From: PALSA-555 sp963731625
GTDB lineage: Bacteria; Actinomycetota; Acidimicrobiia; IMCC26256; PALSA-555
Assembly (NCBI GenBank): GCA_963731625.1
Contig: CAVSWH010000001.1
Location: 1,550,001 to 1,614,000, forward strand
Length of the DNA stretch: 64,000 nucleotides
Direction: 5' to 3'
Below the pieces are notes generated by a model. That model did no database searches, was not told where the DNA came from, and worked only from the letters and a program-made list of their open reading frames with translations. Shown here one piece after another: positions 14,100 through 21,709 of the stretch (its first letter is position 1; every line of letters begins with the position of its first letter). A program made the position numbers and the translations under genes.

Positions 14100-14674
14100 G
14101 AGGGGGGGCCCCACGGCGGCCGGGTCGCGGGCACATCCGGGACGGGCGCGCCCTGCACCTCCGCCACCCGGTCGAAGTACCAGTCGGGCCAGTCGGCGAC
14201 GCCATCGGCGCCGACGAGCAGCTGGAGGATCCACGCCCGGGCGAGCGGCCGGGCGCCCGCCGCCTCGACGAGGCGCTGCTCGAGGACGACCGCCCGACCC
14301 CGCCGCTGCGCGACGCGGGTCGCGCCGGCGTAGCCCTCGCGCATCCAGCCTTCGCTCTCGTACGCGACGTGCAGCTCGCGCACGACGACGGTCAGGCCGG
14401 CCCGGCGCACGTACCGGGGCCAGTCCGGCGCGTAGCGGGCGGCGACGTAGGCGATGCGCAGCTCGTTGAACATCCGCACCGCGGCCGTGTTGTTGAGGTG
14501 GTCCTGGTACTCGTCGCGGTCGTCCTCGAGCGTCTCGACGTCGAAGACGACCGGGTAGCCGTCGTCGTGCAGCGCCGACGTCCCCGGCGAGTCGGACGCG
14601 TCACCCTGGCGCACGCCCCGGACGGGCCACGGGTTCTGCCAGTCGGCGTCCTGGCCGCGGATCGGGGTGGCCAC
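14096..14674 (-). CDS. Hotdog-fold acyl-CoA thioesterase-like protein
   Basis: 192 residues. The core 'DHLNNTAAVRMFNELRIAYVAARY' is the typical 'GHxNN..Y..~E' start of 4-hydroxybenzoyl-CoA-type hotdog thioesterases. It is followed by 'LTVVVRELHVAYESEGWMREGY' and 'VAQRRGRAVVLEQRLVEAAGARPLARAWILQLLV'. About 45 N-terminal residues precede the fold and lack recognisable motifs. It would hydrolyse acyl-CoA or aroyl-CoA esters in the cytosol. The GTG shares one base with the SDR stop (TAGTG), so translation is coupled. The substrate is unknown. Confidence 0.75.
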   Translation of the reverse strand: MATPIRGQDADWQNPWPVRGVRQGDASDSPGTSALHDDGYPVVFDVETLEDDRDEYQDHLNNTAAVRMFNELRIAYVAARYAPDWPRYVRRAGLTVVVRELHVAYESEGWMREGYAGATRVAQRRGRAVVLEQRLVEAAGARPLARAWILQLLVGADGVADWPDWYFDRVAEVQGAPVPDVPATRPPWGPPS

Positions 14675-15459
14675 TACGACCAGAGATAGGTGCCGCCGTC
14701 GACCATGAAGGTCTGCCCGGTGAGGAAGCGGCACGCGTCCGAGCACAAGAAGAGCGCGACCGGCCCGATGTCGAGCTCGGGATCGCCGTTGCGGCCCGTG
14801 GGACAGGCCTGCATGAACGCCTCGTAGTGCAGCGAGCCCACCGCCCGGGGTGGCGCGGCCGCGGGCGCGATGGCGTTGACGACGATCCCGTCGCGGGCCC
14901 ATTCGCGCGCCGCCGTGCGCGTGAGCGCACGGATCGCCTCCTTCGACGCGTTGTACGCGCCGAAGCCCTCGCCGCCGACCCGGCCCATCGACGACGCGAA
15001 GTTGACGATCCGGCCCCACCCGGCGTCGCGCATGTGCGGGTACACGGCCTGCATGGCGTGGAGGGTGCCGAGCACGCCGGACTGGTAGAAGACGTCGAGG
15101 TCGTCGGCCGCGACCTCGGCCATCGGGGCGTTGGCCCGGAAGGTCTGCGCGTTGTTGATGAGGGCGTCGACCCGGCCGAGCTGGTCGACGACGCGCGTGA
15201 CCATGGCGTGCAGCGACGCGCCGTCGCGGATGTCGACCTCGACGTCGAGGGCGGTCGCGCCGAGCCCGGTGAGCTCCTCGCGGGTGCGGCGCGCCTTCTC
15301 GGGCTGGTAGTCGGCGATGACGACCGACGCCCCCGCCTTCGCGAGGTGGTTGGCCATGCCCCGGCCGACGCCCTGCCCGGAGCCGGTGACGATCACGACC
15401 CGCCCCGCGACACCGTGCATGGCGCGGGCGTCGTCGACCGTGACCTCGGGGTGCAGCAC
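14674..15459 (-). CDS. Short-chain dehydrogenase/reductase
   Basis: 261-residue SDR with 'VVIVTGSGQGVGRGMANHLAKAGASVVIADY' (cofactor motif; the Asp after the second strand favours NAD), 'ALINNAQTF', catalytic Ser in 'VNFASSMGRVGG' and Tyr/Lys in 'YNASKEAIRAL', and 'FLTGQTFMVDGGTYL' at the end. The start is uncertain: the GTG at 15459 adds about 13 residues before the Rossmann fold, while ATG at 15420 starts just before it. First gene of a coupled set with a thioesterase and DUF2332, which hints at fatty or aromatic acyl-CoA metabolism. Confidence 0.85.
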   Translation of the reverse strand: MLHPEVTVDDARAMHGVAGRVVIVTGSGQGVGRGMANHLAKAGASVVIADYQPEKARRTREELTGLGATALDVEVDIRDGASLHAMVTRVVDQLGRVDALINNAQTFRANAPMAEVAADDLDVFYQSGVLGTLHAMQAVYPHMRDAGWGRIVNFASSMGRVGGEGFGAYNASKEAIRALTRTAAREWARDGIVVNAIAPAAAPPRAVGSLHYEAFMQACPTGRNGDPELDIGPVALFLCSDACRFLTGQTFMVDGGTYLWS

Positions 15460-15470
15460 GCCCGGTGAGG

Positions 15471-15920
15471 CTACTGGTGGGCCCGGCCGGCCTCGATCAG
15501 CTCGACGAGGACGCCGTCGGGGTCGCGCACCGTCGCCATCGCCACGGAGCCCTGCGGCGCCGGCTGCTCGACGCGGCGCGGCGTGCCGCCGAGACCGAGG
15601 TCCTCGAGGCGCGCCAGGGTGTCGTCGACGGCGACGAAGAAGGAGAGGAGCAGGAACCCCGTGGCGGGCGGGCCGGCCGGCGGCCCCGGGTCGGCGCCGC
15701 CGTGGAACGCGACGAGCTCGACGACGCCCGCGCCCGGGGAGGCCGGATCGCCGAGGAACACGGAGCGCAGCGTCCCCGACCGGGCGTCGAACAGCGTGGG
15801 CCAGTCCCCGTCGAACGTGTGGTCCATGAGGACCTCGAGGCCGAGGCCGTCACGGTAGAAACGCAGGCTGGCGTCGACGTCGCGCACGCAGAGCGCCGCG
15901 TGGTGCAGTGGTCGTCCCAT
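15471..15920 (-). CDS. VOC (glyoxalase/dioxygenase superfamily) protein
   Basis: 149 residues with paired beta-alpha-beta-beta-beta modules: 'LHHAALCVRDVDASLRFYRDGLGLEVLMDHTFDGDW' at the start and 'LLLSFFVAVDDTLARLEDLGLGG...VRDPDGVLVELIEA' at the end. His in 'HHAALCV' and Glu in 'LVELIEA' are in positions that bind the metal in this superfamily. The length fits a single-domain enzyme. The reaction is unknown. The ATG at 15920 is 9 nt from a TACCGT box overlapping the box of the divergent LLM gene. Confidence 0.85.
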   Translation of the reverse strand: MGRPLHHAALCVRDVDASLRFYRDGLGLEVLMDHTFDGDWPTLFDARSGTLRSVFLGDPASPGAGVVELVAFHGGADPGPPAGPPATGFLLLSFFVAVDDTLARLEDLGLGGTPRRVEQPAPQGSVAMATVRDPDGVLVELIEAGRAHQ

Positions 15921-15929
15921 CAGGCCCCG

Positions 15930-15939
15930 ACGGTACATT
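15930..15939. promoter_or_regulatory. Overlapping divergent -10 boxes (VOC gene / LLM gene)
   Basis: ACGGTACATT gives TACATT on the plus strand (15934-15939, 8 nt before the LLM GTG) and TACCGT on the minus strand (15935-15930, 9 nt before the VOC ATG). Same design as at 9283-9292. Confidence 0.5.
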
Positions 15940-15947
15940 TGCCGGCC

Positions 15948-16838
15948 GTGTGGTTCGGCCTGTTCCTCCCGCAGCTGCGCATGCCGTACGCGACGATGGT
16001 CGAGCGGACGCGGGTCGCCGAGGCAGCCGGGTTCGACTCGGTGTGGCTGATGGACCACCTCGGCGCGCCGGGCGCGCTGGAGCACGACACGTTTGAGGGC
16101 TGGACGCTGGCGAGCGCGCTCGCCGTCGAGACGACCACGATCCGGATCGGGCACCTCGTCAACGCCGACCCGTTCCGCCACCCCGCCGTCCTGGCGAAGA
16201 TGGCCGCGACGCTCGACGTCGTGAGCGGCGGGCGCCTCGACCTCGGGATCGGCTGGGGTTCGGTCGAGGACGAGCTGCACCGCTACGGGTTCGATGCTGG
16301 CCCACCGGCCCGGCGCGCGGCACGGCTGCGCGAGACCCTCGAGATCCTGGCCCTCATGTTCCGCGGCGAGTTCTTCGACTACGCGGGGGAGCAGGTCCAG
16401 CTGGAGGGCGCGATCGGGCGTCCGGTTCCCGTGCAGGGTCACATCCCGGTGCACGTCGGGGGCGCCGGGCCGCGCCTGACGATGCCGCTCGTCCGGGAGC
16501 ACGCGGACTGGTGGAACTGCCCGTCCTACGCGGTGGAGCGCCTCGCCGAGCTGCGGCCCCTCGCGGGCGACGCGCAGGTCTCGGTGCAGCACCCGATCGG
16601 CCTGGTCGTGGACGGCGCCGACCGCGAGGAGGTGGAGGCGCAGGCCCGCCGCCGGTTCGGGTCCTGGGGTGGCCTCATTGTCGGCACGCCGCCCGAGGTG
16701 ATCGACGCGCTCGCGGCCGACCTGCGCCTCGGGGTGCGCGGCTTCGTGCTGCAGTTCTCCGACTTCGGGACGCCGGCGACGGTCGAGGCGTTCATGCGTA
16801 CGGTCGCGCCCGCCCTCCGAGCCGGCGCACCCGCCTGA
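15948..16838 (+). CDS. LLM-class (probably F420-dependent) oxidoreductase
   Basis: 296-residue luciferase-like TIM barrel: 'VWFGLFLPQLRMPYATMVERTRVAEAAGFDSVWLMDHLG', 'IRIGHLVNADPFRHPAVLAKMAATLDVVSGGRLDLGIGWGSVEDELHRYG', 'LRETLEILALMFRGEFFDYAG', 'IPVHVGGAG' and 'FVLQFSDFGTP'. The family uses F420 or flavin to reduce or oxidise diverse substrates. Actinobacterial members with this signature usually use F420. The GTG at 15948 follows a -10 box at 8 nt. The 3' end overlaps the convergent glycosyltransferase-like gene by 47 nt. Confidence 0.9.
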   Translation: MWFGLFLPQLRMPYATMVERTRVAEAAGFDSVWLMDHLGAPGALEHDTFEGWTLASALAVETTTIRIGHLVNADPFRHPAVLAKMAATLDVVSGGRLDLGIGWGSVEDELHRYGFDAGPPARRAARLRETLEILALMFRGEFFDYAGEQVQLEGAIGRPVPVQGHIPVHVGGAGPRLTMPLVREHADWWNCPSYAVERLAELRPLAGDAQVSVQHPIGLVVDGADREEVEAQARRRFGSWGGLIVGTPPEVIDALAADLRLGVRGFVLQFSDFGTPATVEAFMRTVAPALRAGAPA

Positions 16839-18259
16839 CCGGCCGCGCGTCGCGCGGCCGGACCGGCAAGGGGGCGAGGGCAGGCGCGGGCGGCGGCAGG
16901 GACGCCGCGACGGGCGCGGGCGGCGGAGGCGCCGCGACGGGTGCCGGTGCGAGGTTGGGCGCGTCGGGCGGTCGGCGCGCCGTGATCGGCCCGTCGCGCA
17001 GCGACCCGACGGCGAGCACGCCGCGCACGGCGTCCAGGGCGAAGAGGTAGCGGAGCCACTCGGCGGGGGCAACGAGAATCAGTCCGGCCTCCTCGAGGGT
17101 GTCGGCGTGGCGTCGCCGCTCGAGCAGGACCGGCACAAGCGAGAGCGGCACGGCGACGACGAGGACCGCCACGAGCAGGCTGAGCCGGCCGAGCACGGCG
17201 AACGCGACCGCCTGCGCCCACGCGAGCGCCACGATCCCGTCGAGGACCGGCGACCAGAGGTCGAGGCGAGCCACCCACCGGCTGGACGTTTGCGGCAGCG
17301 CCGACACCGAGTTGCCCGCCGCGGCGGCCCGGACCGCCCGCGCCCGCACCGCGTGCCCGCGAGCCACCGTGGTCACCGTGGCGTGCTCGGGGACGAACAC
17401 AATGGCGAGCGGCTCGTGCGCGACGCGCACGCCGCGCTCGAGCAGCCGCCACGTCATCGCGGCGCGCGAGCCGGGGAACGACCAGCCGGGGACCGCGGTG
17501 AGCGCATCGGTGCGGATGAGCGTGCACGCGCTATCGGCGGCGAGCGGCCCGGCGAAGAGCGTCTCGGCGCGCTGCGAGGCGTCGAGCTCGTGCGACCACG
17601 CGGCGGCGCACCCCTCGGCGGTGACACCGGCGTCGCTCGCGAGGACGACCGAGTGCGCCGCGACCGCGACGGTGTCCGGCGACGACACGAGCCGTGCGAC
17701 GAGCAGACGCAGCGCCGAGGGGTGCAGCACGGCACCCGCGTCGACGACGAGCGTGAGCGGCGTCACCGGCCGGATGGTCGCCGCACCGTTCATGACCACC
17801 CCAGTCGCGCCGCCATAGTCCTGCGTCGCCGAGCGACACCATCGTCGCGTCACTCGGGCCCGTGAGGACGATGGTGACCGGCGTCCGCGGCCGGACCTGC
17901 TGCACCGGGGTCGGATGATCGAGCAGGAGCGCGAGGGCGCGAAACACCGAACGCCCCGCCGGGAGCGCGACGGCCGCGAGGAAGAGCACGACGGCGTACG
18001 GCCACGTCACGAGACCGGCCAGGTGCGCGCTCGTGGCCGCGCCGAGCAGCGCGGCGACGAGCACGGTCGCGAGGGCGCTGGCCGCGGCGACGAGGAAGGC
18101 CGTGTCGCCCGAGAGGCTGCGGCTCCCGTCCTGGAGCGCGACGAAGTCGGGGACGGGGCGCAGGGGCGGAAGCGGCCGGGTCGTGCTGGCGCGGACGACC
18201 GTCGGGCGCTCCTCACGCCCCGGGCCGGTGGGCCGTGCGACCGATCGCTCGCCGAGCAT
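16792..18259 (-). pseudogene. Glycosyltransferase-2-like membrane protein, interrupted by a +1 frameshift
   Basis: The N-terminal part (from ATG 18259) has two transmembrane helices ('AFLVAAASALATVLVAALLGA', 'YAVVLFLAAVALPAG') and then 'RTPVTIVLTGPSDATMVSLGDA'. At about 17815-17830 the frame changes. The continuation is 'TLVVDAGAVLHPSALRLLVARLV...VAAHSVVLASDAGVTAEG', 'SACTLIRTDALTAVPGWSFPG' and two more membrane helices ('VAVLVVAVPLSLVPVLL'), ending in a Pro/Ala-rich and then Arg-rich tail. 'VVDAGAVLHPSALR' resembles the DxD strand of GT2 enzymes but with Asp-Ala-Gly. The interval is 3n+1 long; deleting one base gives 488 codons. Probably a sequence error rather than decay. Confidence 0.65.
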
Positions 18260-18302
18260 GCTCGGGGTATCGGCGCCCGGAGGCCCGGGGTACAGCGCAG
18301 CC

Positions 18303-18308
18303 TACGAT
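18303..18308 (+). promoter_or_regulatory. Putative -10 box (TACGAT) of the HIT gene
   Basis: A TANNNT box 8 nt upstream of the GTG at 18317. Confidence 0.45.
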
Positions 18309-18316
18309 CCGACGGC

Positions 18317-18742
18317 GTGACGACCGTCTTCTCCCGGATCATCGCCGGCGAGCTCCCGGGCACGTTCGTCTGGCGGGACGACGAGTGCGTCGGCATCCTC
18401 TCCATCAACCCGGTCCGGCCGGGCCACACGCTCGTCGTGCCCCGGGCCGCCGTCGACCACTGGATCGACCTCCCGCCCGACTCGGCGCGCCACCTCATGA
18501 CCGTGTCGCGCACGATCGGGCGGGCGCAGCAGCAGGCCTTCGAGCCGGCGCGGATCGGGCTGATCATCGCCGGGATGGAGGTCCCCCACGCCCACCTGCA
18601 CCTCATCCCGATCCGCGGCGAGTCCGACTTGCACCTGGCGAACGCCGCCCGGTCCGTCGACGGCGACGAGCTCGAGCGCCACGCCGCCGCGATCCGCGCG
18701 GCGCTGCGCGGGCAGGGCGCCGACGGCGTCGCCGAGTCCTGA
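18317..18742 (+). CDS. HIT-family nucleotide hydrolase/transferase
   Basis: 141-residue histidine-triad protein. N-terminal 'TVFSRIIAGELPGTFVWRDDECVGILSINPVRPGHTLVVPR' and the catalytic His triad H91, H93 and H95 in 'PHAHLHLIPI' identify it. HIT proteins hydrolyse AMP-lysine, adenosine phosphoramidates or dinucleoside polyphosphates in the cytosol. The exact substrate is not known. The C-terminus is short and Ala-rich. The start codon GTG is set by the -10 box 8 nt upstream. It is divergent from the glycosyltransferase-like gene. Confidence 0.92.
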   Translation: MTTVFSRIIAGELPGTFVWRDDECVGILSINPVRPGHTLVVPRAAVDHWIDLPPDSARHLMTVSRTIGRAQQQAFEPARIGLIIAGMEVPHAHLHLIPIRGESDLHLANAARSVDGDELERHAAAIRAALRGQGADGVAES

Positions 18743-18775
18743 CAGGAGAACCGCCGGCGCGCCGACTCGCGCCGG

Positions 18776-18781
18776 TACGGT
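18776..18781 (+). promoter_or_regulatory. Putative -10 box (TACGGT) of the DNA methyltransferase gene
   Basis: A TANNNT box 6 nt upstream of the ATG at 18788; supports that start and independent transcription from the HIT gene. Confidence 0.45.
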
Positions 18782-18787
18782 CAGCGG

Positions 18788-19963
18788 ATGGCTCGACGCG
18801 TGCTCGTAAGCGAAGCGCGGCGCTACGCCGTCCGCACGGTCGACGAGGCGCGGGCGCGGGCCGACGACGCCGTGGAGGGCTGGGGGCTGCGCGACGCGCT
18901 GCGCTTCGGGCTGCCCGAGATCGACGACCGCTACCACGTCTGGCGGGTGCCGCTGCTCTCGCGCGCGTCGGCCGCGGCGACCGGTGAGGTCGTCCTCGAC
19001 GCGCGTTCGGGTGCGCTCGACGCGGCCCGCACGACCGCGCCCGAGACGATCCGGGCCCGCCTCGACCACGCGCCGACGGCGCGGGTGACAGCGTCGTCGG
19101 GAGCGGCGATCACTCGGTCGACGCTCACGAACACGGTGCTCTGCGGCGACTCGGAGACCACCCTCGGGACGCTCCCCGACGGGTCGGTCGATCTGGTGTT
19201 CACGTCACCGCCCTACTTCAACGCCCGGCCCGATTCGGGCGACTACCTCGACTACGACGCGTATCTCGAGAAGATGCGCCGCGTCCTGCGCGAGTGCCGG
19301 CGCGTCCTCGCCGAGGGCCGCTTCCTCGTCCTCAACACCGCGCCCGTGCTGCTGCGCCGCGCCCGCCGCTCGGAGGCGTCGCGCCGGCTCGCCGTCCCCT
19401 TCGACCTGCACCGCGTGCTCGTCGAGGAGGCGTTCGACTTCGTCGACGACATCGTGTGGGAGAAGCCGGAGGGCGCGGGCTGGGCGACGGGGCGGGGCCG
19501 ACGCTTCGCCGCGGATCGCCGGCCCCTCCAGTACAAGGCGGTGCCGGTCACGGAGTATGTGCTCGTGTACCGGAGCCGCACCGACCGGCTGCTCGACTGG
19601 AACATCCGGGCGCACCACGACCCGGCCGCGGTCGACCGCTCGCGCATCGACGACGGCTACGAGCGCACGAACGTGTGGCGGATCCCGCCGACGAGCCGCC
19701 GCGACCATCCGGCGGTGTTCCCGGTGGCGCTCGCCGAGCGGGTGATCCGCTACTGGTCGTTCGAGGACGACGTGGTGCTGGATCCCTTCGCGGGCGTCGG
19801 GACCGTCGGGGTGGCCGCGGCGCAGCTCGGCCGGCGCTTCGTGCTGAGCGAGCTCGAGCCTCGCTACGTCGAGGTGATGCGGCGCGACCTCGCGGCGTGG
19901 CTCACGACGCCACCGCCTCCTCGAAGAGGTGCTCCCCGCGCCGCAGCCGCGACGCGATCGTGA
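18788..19963 (+). CDS. Site-specific DNA methyltransferase with N-terminal extra domain (solitary)
   Basis: 391 residues. From about residue 117 it is a beta-class DNA methyltransferase: catalytic motif IV 'TSPPYF' at 139-144 precedes SAM motif I 'DPFAGVGTVG' at 332. 'SPPY' is the usual form in N4-cytosine and some N6-adenine enzymes. The region between ('GWATGRGRRFAADRRPLQYKAVPVTEYVLVY') likely includes the target-recognition part. Residues 1-100 are an unusual extension ('AVEGWGLRDALRFGLPEIDDRYHVWRVPLL...ATGEVVLDARSGAL') resembling a small alpha/beta PepSY-like domain. No restriction endonuclease is adjacent. The 3' end overlaps the convergent Rieske gene by 62 nt. The modified site is unknown. 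Confidence 0.88.
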   Translation: MARRVLVSEARRYAVRTVDEARARADDAVEGWGLRDALRFGLPEIDDRYHVWRVPLLSRASAAATGEVVLDARSGALDAARTTAPETIRARLDHAPTARVTASSGAAITRSTLTNTVLCGDSETTLGTLPDGSVDLVFTSPPYFNARPDSGDYLDYDAYLEKMRRVLRECRRVLAEGRFLVLNTAPVLLRRARRSEASRRLAVPFDLHRVLVEEAFDFVDDIVWEKPEGAGWATGRGRRFAADRRPLQYKAVPVTEYVLVYRSRTDRLLDWNIRAHHDPAAVDRSRIDDGYERTNVWRIPPTSRRDHPAVFPVALAERVIRYWSFEDDVVLDPFAGVGTVGVAAAQLGRRFVLSELEPRYVEVMRRDLAAWLTTPPPPRRGAPRAAAATRS

Positions 19964-21638
19964 TCACGGTCGGGAGCTCGCGCCGGGTCGGCGCGTGCGC
20001 CGCGAGGTAGCGGGCGACCCCGGTCAGGATCTGCGCCGATTCCTCGGAGCCGGCCGGCCAGGCCCACGCCTGGCGGATCCCGGCCTCGTAGTGCTGGTAG
20101 GTGTGGAACCCGACGTCCTCGCGGAGCAGCAGCCGGCCGAGCGCGGCGACGAGCGCCTCGCGTGACCCCCCACCCTGGAGGAACCCGTAGGCCGCGTTCC
20201 CGGCGGCGTCCACGTCGCCCTGCACGTCGAAGCAGAGGGCGAGCGCGTCGAGGGAGCCGGACGTGGCGCGCGGCGGCCGTGCCGGCGGCACGTTGAGGAA
20301 CCGGTCGAGGTAGACGCGGAGGGCGCCGTGGAGCGCCCCGCGCAGCAGCTCGACGGTCGGCGCGCGCATCAGCGCCTGATGGAGCGCGTTCGCGGCGGTG
20401 AAGGTGTGATGGACGGTGTCCCAGTCGCCGAAGTCGTTCTGGGTGTGGAAGTGCACGACGCGCTGCGACGCGGCGTACGCCACGGCCCGGCCGATCTGCT
20501 CCTCGTCGGCGCCGATCCGGATGGCGTCCAGCACGGCGTCGAGGACGGCTTGGGGGTCCTCGACGAGGAGCTGGCCGGCGAGCTCGGTGAGGTCGGTGAA
20601 GCCGCCGCGCCGCGACCGGCCCGCGGCCAGCGCGTTCGGGAGCGCGGCCGTGGCCTCGCGGAGCAGCGCGGCGAGGTCGTCGGGATGCCGCCACTCGCCG
20701 CCTTCCTCGCTGCGGCTCGCCGCCGCGGCCTGGGCGACGATCGTGGGCAGCACCAGGGCGGCGCCCTCGCCGTCGAGGTAGGCGAGCGACTCGATCGCCT
20801 TGTTCGTGAAGTCGAGGGTGTGCCCGCCGTCCACGAAGACGTGGTCGGTCACCGCGGCGAAGAGCATCGCGTCGACGTCGGCGGCCGGGGCGCCCTCGGC
20901 GAGCGCGGTGGCGAGCACGCGCTCGGCCGCGCCGCCGGAGCGGGTGTCGACGAACCGCCGATACCACGCCGCGAGGCGGGCGGACTCGAGCTCGTCGGTG
21001 GCGAGCGGCGGGACGTCGAAGCGCGGCGGGTTCCCTCGCGTGTCGTTCGAGAGGAACACGAGGCCGTGGATGAGCGCGGCGGGCCGGTCCTCGGGGTCGA
21101 GGAAGTCGAGGACGTTCGCCATGGCGACGAGGGTGGTGAGCCCGGCGCCCCAGCCGCCGGCGCGGTTGCGGGCGCCGAACTCCAGGCCGGTGCGCACGAG
21201 CGCGGCCGGGTCGGCGCCGGCGTCGACGAGCCCGAGGACGGCCTTGGCGATCACGAGCGAGAGCCCGTCCTCCAGGCCCTCGCGCAGGCGCCGCTGAAGA
21301 CGCGCCACCTCGTCACCCGTCGGACGGGGCGACACCCACACCTCGTCGCCGTCGACCGCGACGTCGAAGCCACGCGTGTCGTCCGCCCAGCGGTCGAGGG
21401 TGGACCCCGACGCGAGGTCGAAGCGGGCGTGGTGCCAATGGCACGTCAGGAGCCCGGCCTCGCACGAGCCGCGGTGCAGCGGGAAGCCCATGTGGGGGCA
21501 GCGGTCCTCCACCGCGTAGGCCCGCCCCTCGTGCCAGACCACGAGCACCGGCCACGGGCCCACCTTCGTGAGCAGCCGCCCGTCGGCCCGCAGGACGTCC
21601 GCCGAGCCCGCCAGGACCGAGCCATTTTCGGAAGCCAT
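19902..21638 (-). CDS. Rieske [2Fe-2S] protein fused to a large helical domain
   Basis: 578 residues. Residues 10-105 form a Rieske ferredoxin domain with C47-x-H49 ('CPHMGF') and C66-x2-H69 ('CHWH') as cluster ligands. The remaining 470 residues are helical with many Ala, Leu, His and Asp: 'HGLVFLSNDTRGNPPRFD', 'VTDHVFVDGGHTLDFTNKAIESLAYLD', 'VVHFHTQNDFGDWDTVHHTFTAANALHQALMR', 'LREDVGFHTYQHYEAGIRQAW'. Several conserved-looking His (HFHT, VHHTF, HTYQH) could bind a second metal, as in some oxygenases. I do not recognise the C-terminal family with certainty; questin-oxidase-like proteins are one possibility. It is divergent from a SufR-like Fe-S regulator, suggesting control by cluster status. 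Probably cytosolic. Confidence 0.8.
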   Translation of the reverse strand: MASENGSVLAGSADVLRADGRLLTKVGPWPVLVVWHEGRAYAVEDRCPHMGFPLHRGSCEAGLLTCHWHHARFDLASGSTLDRWADDTRGFDVAVDGDEVWVSPRPTGDEVARLQRRLREGLEDGLSLVIAKAVLGLVDAGADPAALVRTGLEFGARNRAGGWGAGLTTLVAMANVLDFLDPEDRPAALIHGLVFLSNDTRGNPPRFDVPPLATDELESARLAAWYRRFVDTRSGGAAERVLATALAEGAPAADVDAMLFAAVTDHVFVDGGHTLDFTNKAIESLAYLDGEGAALVLPTIVAQAAAASRSEEGGEWRHPDDLAALLREATAALPNALAAGRSRRGGFTDLTELAGQLLVEDPQAVLDAVLDAIRIGADEEQIGRAVAYAASQRVVHFHTQNDFGDWDTVHHTFTAANALHQALMRAPTVELLRGALHGALRVYLDRFLNVPPARPPRATSGSLDALALCFDVQGDVDAAGNAAYGFLQGGGSREALVAALGRLLLREDVGFHTYQHYEAGIRQAWAWPAGSEESAQILTGVARYLAAHAPTRRELPTVITIASRLRRGEHLFEEAVAS

Positions 21639-21667
21639 CGCTTGGCATTTTCCACCGCCCGTCGGAG

Positions 21668-21690
21668 TTCGTCAAGCCCGCACTTGCGAA
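21668..21690. promoter_or_regulatory. Inverted repeat in the Rieske/SufR-like divergent promoter
   Basis: TTCGTCAAG and CTTGCGAA are near-perfect inverted halves (one extra base in the left arm). The left arm contains the complement of TTGACG, a good -35 for the Rieske gene: GAAAAT lies 17 bp further on the minus strand, 8 nt before its ATG. The repeat is placed to act as an operator for the divergent regulator. Confidence 0.45.
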
Positions 21691-21696
21691 ACTGGG

Positions 21697-21702
21697 TACA
21701 GT
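21697..21702 (+). promoter_or_regulatory. Putative -10 box (TACAGT) of the SufR-like regulator gene
   Basis: A TANNNT box 7 nt upstream of the GTG at 21710; the upstream inverted repeat ends 6 bp before it. Confidence 0.5.
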
Positions 21703-21709
21703 CGGCCCC

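Noticed and set aside
16792..18259. Two separate genes, an N-terminal membrane protein and a glycosyltransferase
   Set aside because: The two frames join into one continuous GT2-like protein after a single-base correction, and the second half has no start signal.
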